A stretch of DNA of 64,000 nucleotides. Source: Paenibacillus wynnii. GTDB lineage: Bacteria > Bacillota > Bacilli > Paenibacillales > Paenibacillaceae. Below, piece by piece: positions 25,632 to 33,667 of this stretch (within the stretch, counting starts at the first letter, position 1; every line of letters starts with the position of its first letter). The translations under genes and the position numbers were made by a program. Under the pieces are notes generated by a model. The model saw nothing but the letters and a program-made list of their open reading frames with translations, made no database searches and had not been told where the DNA came from. The stretch covers positions 1,488,001 through 1,552,000 of the forward strand of contig NZ_JQCR01000003.1 of NCBI RefSeq assembly GCF_000757885.1, written 5' to 3'.

Positions 25632-26234
25632 CTACTTTACCGTTATTAACTTATCAATGATAGTCTCAAGACTTTCTTTCGTATCGAAAGTATAATTCCC
25701 ATACTGTATAACTTTAGTGGCCCCACGTTTGACGGCTGCACGTAAAAATTCCTGTTTATCTTGAATGACCCCGTTCTTTGACAAAAGGTCAGCGACTTCA
25801 CTTAAGGTGATGCCATTAGGAATACGCACGGAAACAGCACTCTTGCCGAGAGAATTTGATTCGACAGGAGCTATAGTAGATACAGGTATAGTACTTGTGT
25901 CAGGCTGGATCACTTCTGACTGTTTCGGGGTGGACGGCGCTGAAGGCGCAACGGTATCATCGGGGCTATTAGCAGCCTTTGGTTCCACTACTGGAGAGGG
26001 AGAAGGCTTATTTCCACCAGGTTTAACAACTTGTTCCTCAAGTGCCGCCCATTCTTCCTTTGTAAGGAGCTTATCGGACTCAGCAATTACTTTTAAATTG
26101 AGTTCTGCTGCTTCCTTTATAACTTGCTCCTTGGTAAGTTGAGCTGTACCTGCAGTTATCATAAGCTGAAGCAAGATCGCGCCTGATAAAAGCCCAAAAC
26201 CTAGACCAAGCATAAAGGAACGATTTTTGATCAC
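25632..26234 (-). CDS. Membrane-anchored protein with C-terminal YceG/MltG-like (LysM-like) domain
   Basis: 200 aa. One N-terminal membrane helix (about 7-30, GLGFGLLSGAILLQLMITAG), a charged segment, a Pro/Ser/Thr-rich linker (about 70-130), and a C-terminal ~65-residue domain IPNGITLSEVADLLSKNGVI ... GNYTF ... ESLETIIDKL. This matches the style of the small LysM-like module at the front of MltG/YceG transglycosylases, but the catalytic domain itself is absent. It is therefore probably a wall-binding or regulatory protein and not an enzyme. The start ATG overlaps the SwrB-like gene by 4 nt. It is the last gene of the fla/che operon. Function unknown. Confidence 0.75.
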   Translation of the reverse strand: MIKNRSFMLGLGFGLLSGAILLQLMITAGTAQLTKEQVIKEAAELNLKVIAESDKLLTKEEWAALEEQVVKPGGNKPSPSPVVEPKAANSPDDTVAPSAPSTPKQSEVIQPDTSTIPVSTIAPVESNSLGKSAVSVRIPNGITLSEVADLLSKNGVIQDKQEFLRAAVKRGATKVIQYGNYTFDTKESLETIIDKLITVK

Positions 26235-26818
26235 GTCGATTCCTCCTGTTTAGCCAGTTGCAGAATAAGTTGGACCTCTCCCCGCTGGAGACCGGTCAAT
26301 TTTGCGATAGCATCAATTGACTTTCCCTGCTCATCAAGCTCAAATAATTTGGGATACCGCATCTTAATAGAATTGATCGGCTCAGGCAGAACCTCAGGCT
26401 GGACCTCAGGTTTGACACTTTGAGGGGTAGGTAGCTTTTCATTAACAGGTTCGTGTTTGTTCTCTGCATTATCCTTCTTATGTGAAAAAGCCAGCTGAAG
26501 CATTCCCGTTTCTCCAGCCGCCACTCGTGCTTCTATATGTGTAGATTTTTGCTGCTGCTCGGTTAACTGCGCCCTTAACTCGTTAAGTTGCTCCTGAAGA
26601 GCTGACTGATTCTCCAAAGACTGCTGCTTAATTCCGCTTACCAACCTAATCATCTCTTCATTCTCACGCTCGATATCCGCCACATACAGTTCAAGTGCTG
26701 CCTCTGTCTCTTTCAAACTCCGCTTCTCTGCAGTTCCTTCTCGGGAGCGAGCTGGCAACTTCAGTGCGTAAGCGATGGCAAAGACGCCCAACAGCACAAT
26801 ATACACCCATGGTTGCAA
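26231..26818 (-). CDS. SwrB-like membrane protein of the fla/che operon
   Basis: 195 aa. N-terminal membrane helix (about 5-20), a coiled coil (about 35-95, rich in E/Q/L heptads), a Pro-rich stretch (about 125-150), and a C-terminal helix-turn-helix-like tail KLFELDEQGKSIDAIAKLTG, then GEVQLILQLA. B. subtilis SwrB, encoded just after sigD, has the same plan (one membrane segment, coiled coil, similar tail) and promotes flagellar type III export activation. Here it is separated from sigD by two genes. Homology by architecture and position is likely; sequence identity is low, so I give no symbol. Start TTG 26818 follows AAGGAGAT. Confidence 0.7.
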   Translation of the reverse strand: MQPWVYIVLLGVFAIAYALKLPARSREGTAEKRSLKETEAALELYVADIERENEEMIRLVSGIKQQSLENQSALQEQLNELRAQLTEQQQKSTHIEARVAAGETGMLQLAFSHKKDNAENKHEPVNEKLPTPQSVKPEVQPEVLPEPINSIKMRYPKLFELDEQGKSIDAIAKLTGLQRGEVQLILQLAKQEEST

Positions 26819-26849
26819 GTGTCCGATCTCCTTTGCCTTACGTAATTTA

Positions 26850-27161
26850 TTATAGTGTTAGATCAATACTATGACCTTTGTAAGGGTGTTCTGCATCACG
26901 ATACTTAGTAGATTCACCCTTTTTACCAGATGAAGAACTCCCACCGGAACCTTGTTCATGATGGCCATCATCCCGAACTGAGGTTTCAGCAGTCTCATCC
27001 ACTCCGCTGCTTCGTTGAGTCTGTTCATGACTGCTCTTCACATTTTGCCCGGCCAACTGCTGCTGATTCAGCGATGGACGATGCTGAAGATCATTCTGAA
27101 GCTTCCCCGCCTCGGTTGCACGGGGTACTGCGATTTGCAACTCCACCGGCTTTAGACTCAA
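26850..27161 (-). CDS. Small hydrophilic protein of unknown function in the fla/che operon
   Basis: 103 aa, start TTG 27161 behind AAGGGGATT. N-terminal LKPVELQIAVPRATEAGKLQ looks like a conserved, possibly amphipathic, segment; the rest is polar, Gln/Ser/Gly-rich and probably disordered, ending KGHSIDLTL. No membrane helix and no known motif. Its place between the FapA-like gene and the SwrB-like gene suggests a flagellum-related role, which is inference only. Confidence 0.7.
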   Translation of the reverse strand: MSLKPVELQIAVPRATEAGKLQNDLQHRPSLNQQQLAGQNVKSSHEQTQRSSGVDETAETSVRDDGHHEQGSGGSSSSGKKGESTKYRDAEHPYKGHSIDLTL

Positions 27162-27212
27162 GGCAATCCCCTTCTCGCAGATAGTGGCCGGCTACTGCAG
27201 CTGCCCACCTGA

Positions 27213-28622
27213 TTATATATACGGCAGTATACTTATATCACCATCACTATAAGTAAAGATAACTCTTTCCGTCGGATCTTTAATGAATCTAGTATATCTG
27301 CCGATTACTATTTTTGAACCGCCATAAATAGTCTTGATTACTTCTACTTTGGCTTTTCCTGTGTCTTCAAGCATTCTTTCAATTTCAAGTATGCGGGACT
27401 TAATGGCTGCTTCTTCTCGTGTATGGGACTGTTTAGTAGCATTAAGCTTTACTCGCAGCTCCATTTTATCAGGAGAAAGTTGACCGTTATTTGCTAGTTG
27501 ATTTAAAAGATAGAGAGCTTTGGCTGTTTTGTCAGTATTCTCAAGCAATATTCGCAGTTGATGCCGAAGATCATTGATTTCATTCCTCATTTCAGGAAGA
27601 ACACCCACTTCAACAGCGGTTGTTGTCGACATCGTATTGCCAATGGTTCGTGCTACGACTTTATCTCCGGCCTGAATGATCCCGCCGACAATCAACCCCT
27701 TCGTACCGTTGCATAATACATCTCGTCCAGCACGAATGTTGGAATGCATAATGCTTTGGGACACAATTACATCTTCACCCGCCATAACATTGCCTTCTTG
27801 AATGAAGGAGACTTTTACATTCCCCCCAGCACTCACGTGACCTTTGTTGTACCCGATAATACCACCAGTAATCTCAATGGATCCCCCGGCAATCAACTCT
27901 GCCCCTTCCACGCCACCAACAACCCGAATATCTCCATCCGACTTCACAGTAAATCCGGTGAGAACATTTCCCCGAACAACAACTGTACCCACGAAATCAA
28001 TATTGCCAACGCTGTAATCAACATCCCCGTTAATCTCATAAATAGGAAATACATTGATCTTACCCTTTTCCGTTAACGTAATAAGTCCATCTATGGCCGC
28101 GTATAAGGAGATTTGATTATTATCTACAAGTACATTTTTGCCAATTTTAAAATGGGATTCTTTACCCACTCTGCTTGGTATTTCCTCACCCGTCACCGTT
28201 TTCCCCGGTGTTCCCGGCTGCGGAGGAATTATTTTTGCAATCAATTGACCTTTACGAACATTACTCAGCCTGATTAAATCCTTGTAATCGACCTTTCCAT
28301 CTGCTTTCTCCAGGGGTTTCCGATCTACTTCCTCTTCCAGAGAAACAGCCATAACAACTTGTCCATCAGTTCCCTGAATAGGTGTATCTCCGACGGCAAT
28401 AGATACTTTATTGAAAAAATATTCCTCAGGATGACTAGCAAGACGTTCAATAATGTTACGTTGTATACCGTAGCGAATATTATGGCTGTTCAAAAATGCT
28501 TCAATATCTTCAACAGTACATGAAAAATTCTCGTCCTTTTTGGAAAACTGAAGATACGCAATCCCTTTATCATCTGAAAAGGTAATGTTCAAATAGTGAT
28601 TCAACGCATATTGGCCAATCAT
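27213..28622 (-). CDS. FapA/DUF342 family protein
   Basis: 469 aa from ATG 28622, 6 nt after GAAGGGGGGG; the frame reaches 11 codons further through the ribosome site. N-terminal module (about 1-130), then a right-handed beta-helix-like stretch of short Gly-rich repeats (about 180-345: VGNIDFVGTVVVRGNVLTG, IRVVGGVEGAELIAGGSIEI and similar), then a coiled coil (about 350-430) and a short C-terminal beta domain. This is the FapA plan (flagellar assembly protein A); Vibrio FapA links sugar uptake to polar flagellum assembly. B. subtilis has no such gene in its fla/che operon. Role here unproven. Confidence 0.88.
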   Translation of the reverse strand: MIGQYALNHYLNITFSDDKGIAYLQFSKKDENFSCTVEDIEAFLNSHNIRYGIQRNIIERLASHPEEYFFNKVSIAVGDTPIQGTDGQVVMAVSLEEEVDRKPLEKADGKVDYKDLIRLSNVRKGQLIAKIIPPQPGTPGKTVTGEEIPSRVGKESHFKIGKNVLVDNNQISLYAAIDGLITLTEKGKINVFPIYEINGDVDYSVGNIDFVGTVVVRGNVLTGFTVKSDGDIRVVGGVEGAELIAGGSIEITGGIIGYNKGHVSAGGNVKVSFIQEGNVMAGEDVIVSQSIMHSNIRAGRDVLCNGTKGLIVGGIIQAGDKVVARTIGNTMSTTTAVEVGVLPEMRNEINDLRHQLRILLENTDKTAKALYLLNQLANNGQLSPDKMELRVKLNATKQSHTREEAAIKSRILEIERMLEDTGKAKVEVIKTIYGGSKIVIGRYTRFIKDPTERVIFTYSDGDISILPYI

Positions 28623-28651
28623 TTTTGGCCCCCCCTTCGCAAGCATCTCTG

Positions 28652-29440
28652 TCAATCGTTTTGCATCAAAAGATCACGGTTTTTCTCAAGCGTTCCCTTT
28701 AGACGTAAAATAGCTTTGGAATGAAGCTGAGAAATGCGTGAGGGCGATAACGACATAACCTCGGCAATCTCGCTTAATGACAAATCTTCATAATATAAAA
28801 GGGACACTACGGTCCGTTCTTTCGCCGTTAGTTTCTCAATTCCTTTGGTGAGCGTCTCTCGTAAATAAAATTCATTAACTTTAGTATCTGGATTTTTGGC
28901 TTTATCATCTACCAATAAAGACATCCGAGTCTCCGATTCTTCTTCACGAATAGGATCTTCCAATGAACACAGAGACATGACTGCGACATCCTGCAACATC
29001 GTTTGAAATTCTTGTTCACTGATATTCAAGTACTTGCTCATTTCTTCGTCACTAACGGATCTTAAATATTTCTGCTCGAGCTGCTGATAAGCATCCTCGA
29101 TCCTTTTAGCCTTTTCTCTTACCGAACGGGGAACCCAATCACTTTGGCGCAAGGAATCAAGGATAGCTCCCCTCACTCGCCAGGAGGCGTAGGTTTGAAA
29201 TTGAAGACCCCTTTTATAATCAAACTTCTCTATCGCATCAATAAGACCCATGACACCATTGCTGGCTAAATCATCCTTTGACACATTTTTCGGTAATCCA
29301 ACCGCAAGGCGGCTAGATACATAATCTACAATATGGAGATAACTCTCAATCAGCTTTTTTTTGGCTTCCGGATTACCGTGTTCTTTCCACTCTATCCATA
29401 ACCCGTCAGTTTCCAATTGAGAAGCTCTACGCTCGTTCAA
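28652..29440 (-). CDS. sigD: RNA polymerase sigma factor SigD (sigma-28/FliA type)
   Basis: Directs transcription of late flagellar, motility and autolysin genes. 262 aa. Region 2 (about 35-105) with DLASNGVMGLIDAIEKFDY and TYASWRVRGAILDSLR, region 3 (about 115-175), and region 4 helix-turn-helix (about 205-255) with LSLSEIAEVMSLSPSRISQL. Start TTG 29440 after GGGAGGTGAAAG. It sits near the end of the operon, as in B. subtilis, where distance from the promoter limits its expression. Confidence 0.97.
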   Translation of the reverse strand: MNERRASQLETDGLWIEWKEHGNPEAKKKLIESYLHIVDYVSSRLAVGLPKNVSKDDLASNGVMGLIDAIEKFDYKRGLQFQTYASWRVRGAILDSLRQSDWVPRSVREKAKRIEDAYQQLEQKYLRSVSDEEMSKYLNISEQEFQTMLQDVAVMSLCSLEDPIREEESETRMSLLVDDKAKNPDTKVNEFYLRETLTKGIEKLTAKERTVVSLLYYEDLSLSEIAEVMSLSPSRISQLHSKAILRLKGTLEKNRDLLMQND

Positions 29441-29533
29441 TAGCTTTCACCTCCCAAAGTATATTCAGCGTTCTTGTGTGACGAAACTTCACCTCCATTA
29501 TTAAGGCAATACCAGTTCCGCCACAGCACACGC

Positions 29534-29956
29534 TTATTCTTCTTTCAGGTGACGAACGGCCTTTGCCAATTCTTCAGGATCTTTTAAAGATACCAGTTTT
29601 GGAGGCTGCAGCGGTTTAAATCCTAGCTCACTGCCACTTCCCTGACCCGGCTGCGGCTTCAACAGATTCTTGAGTTCTTCATCCTCATCTGGAGTCCTAA
29701 TATCCAGTGTGGTTCCTAAAGCTTCGCTAGTATCTTCTTCCAAAGAAGACTGCAAGTCATTTGGATCCAATGATTCCTTAAAGATAAAACCCAATACCCA
29801 TCTCAGGACAAATGCAAGCATAAACCAAAGGATAAATCCGAAAAACCCGCGTATTAAACTAGTCATCAGCAAATTATTCCCCAAAGTAACAAGGAAGGTT
29901 AATACAAAACCTATTAACCCAAACAACATATTTATTAGAATGTTTCCGATCATCAT
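29534..29956 (-). CDS. Small membrane protein of unknown function between cheD and sigD
   Basis: 140 aa. Two hydrophobic segments (about 5-27 and 36-58), then a soluble acidic tail (about 60-140) with EDTSEALGTTLDIRTPDEDEE and a C-terminal KDPEELAKAVRHLKEE helix. Its ATG shares one base with the cheD stop (TAATG). B. subtilis has no gene here. The topology suggests a bitopic/hairpin inner-membrane protein with a cytoplasmic tail. No family recognised. Confidence 0.78.
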   Translation of the reverse strand: MMIGNILINMLFGLIGFVLTFLVTLGNNLLMTSLIRGFFGFILWFMLAFVLRWVLGFIFKESLDPNDLQSSLEEDTSEALGTTLDIRTPDEDEELKNLLKPQPGQGSGSELGFKPLQPPKLVSLKDPEELAKAVRHLKEE

Positions 29957-30453
29957 TATATTTCCTTAGAGCCTTTTTGCACACTTCGGATAAACAAAAC
30001 TCCGGTATTGCAGGCAATTTCTATTGTTCGACCATAACTTCCGCCCGTATCCTCTGCAATAAGCGGAATTTTGAGAGCTTCGAGCGCAAGCTTGCAGGAT
30101 TCAACATTTCGAGGACCAATTCTCATAGTATCATTACCTCCTGCGAAAGCAAACATCTGGGAGCCTCCGGCCATTTTAGCAACAATTCTGCTTCTGACCG
30201 CTCCCAATTCTATTAACCGTGATAAGAGCTCCGGCACAGCCGTATCTGCAAACTTCGCTATATTTAATTGGCCCTCCCTGGCAATATCCGAGGAAGGCAG
30301 CATGACATGAGCCATACCGCCTAGCTTCTTCCCTGGATCATAAAGGGTTAAACCAACACAGGAGCCAAGGCCGGTTGTCCGGATCAAACTGTCTTGACTA
30401 CCTACATTGAGATCTGCCATAGCAACTTTGATGATACTTTGTTCTTCAATCAT
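29956..30453 (-). CDS. cheD: Chemoreceptor glutamine deamidase CheD
   Basis: Deamidates Gln in receptor (MCP) methylation regions and activates CheC when bound to it. 165 aa. Catalytic Cys C32 in TTGLGSCVGLTLYD and His H49 in GGMAHVMLP are visible. The start overlaps cheC by 8 nt, matching the working CheC-CheD partnership. Confidence 0.96.
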   Translation of the reverse strand: MIEEQSIIKVAMADLNVGSQDSLIRTTGLGSCVGLTLYDPGKKLGGMAHVMLPSSDIAREGQLNIAKFADTAVPELLSRLIELGAVRSRIVAKMAGGSQMFAFAGGNDTMRIGPRNVESCKLALEALKIPLIAEDTGGSYGRTIEIACNTGVLFIRSVQKGSKEI

Positions 30454-31072
30454 CTTCGAACGGAACCCCTAATGACTTGAAGATTTTTGGGAATGATTCC
30501 GGGTCTGGAATGAGGAAGAATTGGCCTTCAATTTCATTATTCCCCTCAAGGAAAGTTGTATCAATCAGCAGGGCGTTATCTCCCATTTGACCGAACTGCA
30601 ACAGGCCATAACCCAAAATCGCTCCTGCCATATCCATTGCCAGTGCCGGAACCGTAGGATACATAGAAAGTGAAGTGAAATCAGCCAATGATGATAAATA
30701 AGAGCCTGCTAAAATATTCCCGATTTCGTTCAGGGCAGAAAGTTCCATTTCGCTTAATTCATCGCCGCCGGAAATTTCGATGCCTGCAATACGACTTAGT
30801 AAACTCGTAGCGGCTTCCGGAGACAAAATGAAAAACAAATTACCCGGAGCTTCACCTTCGACCCTTAAGAATATCGCATATACCAGCTTTTCCGCTCCGC
30901 CTACTTTTTCAGTAATTTCTTCAAAACTCAATAGCTGCACTTTGGGAACAGCCATATCAATGGGCTTGTTCAAGAGCTGGGATAACGCAGTAGCAGCGTT
31001 CCCGGCTCCAATATTACCAATTTCCTTCAGAACATCCATTTTAAAATCTTTAAAATGTTTGAAAAGTTCCAT
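30446..31072 (-). CDS. cheC: CheY-P phosphatase CheC
   Basis: Dephosphorylates CheY-P in the adaptation system with CheD. 208 aa with two copies of the D/SxxxExxN active-site motif, the first as D13-E17-N20 (DVLKEIGNIGAGNAATAL) and the second as ELSALNEIGNILAGSYL (about 112-128). Both Glu and Asn pairs are intact, so it should be active. Lies 3 nt after cheW. Confidence 0.96.
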   Translation of the reverse strand: MELFKHFKDFKMDVLKEIGNIGAGNAATALSQLLNKPIDMAVPKVQLLSFEEITEKVGGAEKLVYAIFLRVEGEAPGNLFFILSPEAATSLLSRIAGIEISGGDELSEMELSALNEIGNILAGSYLSSLADFTSLSMYPTVPALAMDMAGAILGYGLLQFGQMGDNALLIDTTFLEGNNEIEGQFFLIPDPESFPKIFKSLGVPFEDD

Positions 31073-31075
31073 AGG

Positions 31076-31537
31076 CTATTCCTCTATACTTTCCAACTGA
31101 ACAATTTCACTCTTATTAAGCACCTCGGACAGGTTTAGCATAATTAGCAAACGATCCTCGCCGATTTTGGCCACCCCATCCAAATATTTAGCTTTGATTC
31201 CGCCGACCACATCTGGGGGGGTATCAATTGAATCCTTGTTCAAATCAATAACATCATTGGCCGAATCGACAATGAATCCTACTTCAATATCGTTAACCGA
31301 TACAATAATAATACGGGTCTGGTCCGTGTGCTCCGCCTCTTCAATACCGAAACGACCGCGAAGATCGATAACAGGAATAACAACACCTCGTAAATTAATA
31401 ACACCTTTTATAAAAGAGTACGTTTTAGGCACACGTGTAATCGGCATCATACGCTCAATGGTTTGTACCTTTTCAACTTCAATGCCGTATTCCTCAGTAC
31501 CTAATTTGAATACGATGACTTTAATATCTTCAGCCAT
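31076..31537 (-). CDS. cheW: Chemotaxis coupling protein CheW
   Basis: Adaptor connecting receptors to CheA. 153 aa, one CheW domain: VEKVQTIERMMPITRVP, IKGVINLRGVVIPVIDLR and DRLLIMLNLSEVL. Start ATG 31537 follows GGGAGGTTC. Lies 27 nt after cheA. Confidence 0.97.
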   Translation of the reverse strand: MAEDIKVIVFKLGTEEYGIEVEKVQTIERMMPITRVPKTYSFIKGVINLRGVVIPVIDLRGRFGIEEAEHTDQTRIIIVSVNDIEVGFIVDSANDVIDLNKDSIDTPPDVVGGIKAKYLDGVAKIGEDRLLIMLNLSEVLNKSEIVQLESIEE

Positions 31538-31564
31538 GGAATGAACCTCCCTGTTCTATCCTAA

Positions 31565-33634
31565 TTATTTTATAAAAGCGTTGGGATCAATAATGAGTGC
31601 AACTTGTCCGTCGCCTAAAATGGTGGCACCGGATATTCCCTGAATCTCAGGCAAATATTTGCCCAAGTTCTTAATTACGATTTCGTTCTGCCCAATGAAG
31701 TCCTGAACGGCTAGAGCGATAAGACGCTCTCCCTTGCGAACGACTACTATTTCAGTCTCTTCTTCATTGCTTTCATCATAATCAGGTATGGAAAAAATAC
31801 GGCTGAGTGAAACCAGCGGAATATGTGTATTGCGGAATTCCAGCATTTTGTTGCCATGGATCGTCCGAATTTGCGATTGTTTCACAATGCCAGTCTCCAC
31901 TATAGAGGACAGCGGAATGGCAAACTTCTCACAACCTAACCGGATTAGCATAGCTGCGATAATTGAAAGGGTTAAAGGCAGTTGTACCGAGAAATTTGTT
32001 CCTTTACCCAGCGTGGAATAAATGGTTACATGACCACCAAGTGATGAGATCTTTGATTTAACGACATCTAGACCTACACCACGTCCCGAAATATCGGAAA
32101 TTACCGCAGCAGTACTAAAACCAGGGGCAAATAACAGCTGGTAGACTTCGGAATCCGTCATGTTGACAGCCTGCTCTGATGTAACAACACCTTTTTTGAG
32201 AGCTGACTTTAAGACTTTATCACGGGAAATACCAGCTCCATCTTCCTCGATTTCAATAAAGACATGGTTACCGCTGTGGAAGGCACGCAGATTAATCGTT
32301 CCAGTCTCCGGCTTTCCTGCAGCAATACGATCAGCTATGGACTCTACTCCATGGTCTACCGCATTACGTAGTAGATGGACTAACGGATCACCAATTTCAT
32401 CGATAACCGTCCGGTCAAGCTCTGTCTCCGCACCCGTTACAATAAGGTCAACCTTTTTATCGAGAGACTTCGCAAGGTCTCTAACCATACGTGGGAAACG
32501 GTTAAATACGGTATCAACAGGAACCATCCGTAATTTCATTACAATATTCTGCAGATCCGCACTTACTCGGCTCATATGTTCAACCGTCTCCGTTAGATCC
32601 TGATTATGCACTTCTGATGCCAGTTGCTCAAGACGTACACGGTCTATTAAAAGCTCACTGAACAAGTTCATCAAGACATCCAAACGTTCAATATCTACAC
32701 GAATGGTTCTAGATGGAGCACTGTTTGTTCCGCTTCTAACAGCTGGTTTTGCAGCTTCATCTTTCGACTGTACAGGAGCCGCCTGCGTTGGGGATACTGT
32801 TGGTACTTCTTGAACAGGAGCTTCAAGGGTTGCCGCAGTAGTTTCTTGACCCAATTGCTGAAGTGATTCACTGTCCAACGCAACAGCATTGACTTTCTCA
32901 ATTTCTGATAGGTTAAGAACCATCGATTGAATTTCTTCTGCTTCCTTTTGGGTTATGTAGTAGAGGGAGAAGCTTTGATCAAATTTCTCCTGCTCAATAT
33001 CCTGAACCGAAGGAAATGATTTTACAACTTCACCGGAACGTTCAAGCAGATCAAACACCATATAAGATCGGACAGCTTTAAGCTGACAATCTTTACGAAT
33101 TGTCACTTCAACGTACATTACCTTGTGTCCTTCTTGAAGAGATTGCTCTAAGACTGAGAATTGAAACTCATCAAGCAAAATAGGGGCATTGGTAGCATTT
33201 ACAGCAGCTGCTGAAACTGTATCATTTGTAGAAGTACCGCCTGCTGTGGGAATATCACCACGTACGATGGCTTGCAGTGAAGCGACAATGGTAGACACAT
33301 CTGCCTTACCGTCCCCGCCTCCTGTTATATTCTCCACCATGGACTCTAGTGCATCCAAGCTTTTGAATAAGGTATCAAAAATAAAATCCTGCATACGCAG
33401 CTTACTGTTACGGACAAGATCAAGAACATTTTCCATCTGATGGGTAAGTGAAGCTAAATCCTCGTAGCCCATAGTTGCCGCCATACCTTTTAAGGTATGG
33501 GCAGAGCGAAAAATGACCTGAACGATACTGAGATCTTCAGGATTTGCTTCTAGTTCCATCATTTTTTCGTTCAAAGACTGTAGATGATCATTTGACTCAT
33601 CAATAAACATGGATAAATATTGGTTCATGTCCAT
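31565..33634 (-). CDS. cheA: Chemotaxis histidine kinase CheA
   Basis: Receptor-coupled kinase that phosphorylates CheY and CheB. 689 aa. Hpt domain with H46 in FRSAHTLKGMA; P2 domain (about 160-250); linker; dimerisation and ATP-binding domains with HLLRNAVDHGVES, DGAGIS and GRGVGLDVVKSKI; C-terminal CheW-like P5 domain (about 545-689). Start ATG 33634 after GAGGAGGTG. Confidence 0.98.
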   Translation of the reverse strand: MDMNQYLSMFIDESNDHLQSLNEKMMELEANPEDLSIVQVIFRSAHTLKGMAATMGYEDLASLTHQMENVLDLVRNSKLRMQDFIFDTLFKSLDALESMVENITGGGDGKADVSTIVASLQAIVRGDIPTAGGTSTNDTVSAAAVNATNAPILLDEFQFSVLEQSLQEGHKVMYVEVTIRKDCQLKAVRSYMVFDLLERSGEVVKSFPSVQDIEQEKFDQSFSLYYITQKEAEEIQSMVLNLSEIEKVNAVALDSESLQQLGQETTAATLEAPVQEVPTVSPTQAAPVQSKDEAAKPAVRSGTNSAPSRTIRVDIERLDVLMNLFSELLIDRVRLEQLASEVHNQDLTETVEHMSRVSADLQNIVMKLRMVPVDTVFNRFPRMVRDLAKSLDKKVDLIVTGAETELDRTVIDEIGDPLVHLLRNAVDHGVESIADRIAAGKPETGTINLRAFHSGNHVFIEIEEDGAGISRDKVLKSALKKGVVTSEQAVNMTDSEVYQLLFAPGFSTAAVISDISGRGVGLDVVKSKISSLGGHVTIYSTLGKGTNFSVQLPLTLSIIAAMLIRLGCEKFAIPLSSIVETGIVKQSQIRTIHGNKMLEFRNTHIPLVSLSRIFSIPDYDESNEEETEIVVVRKGERLIALAVQDFIGQNEIVIKNLGKYLPEIQGISGATILGDGQVALIIDPNAFIK

Positions 33635-33667
33635 TGTGAGACACCTCCTCGTGAGTTCGCTTTTCCG

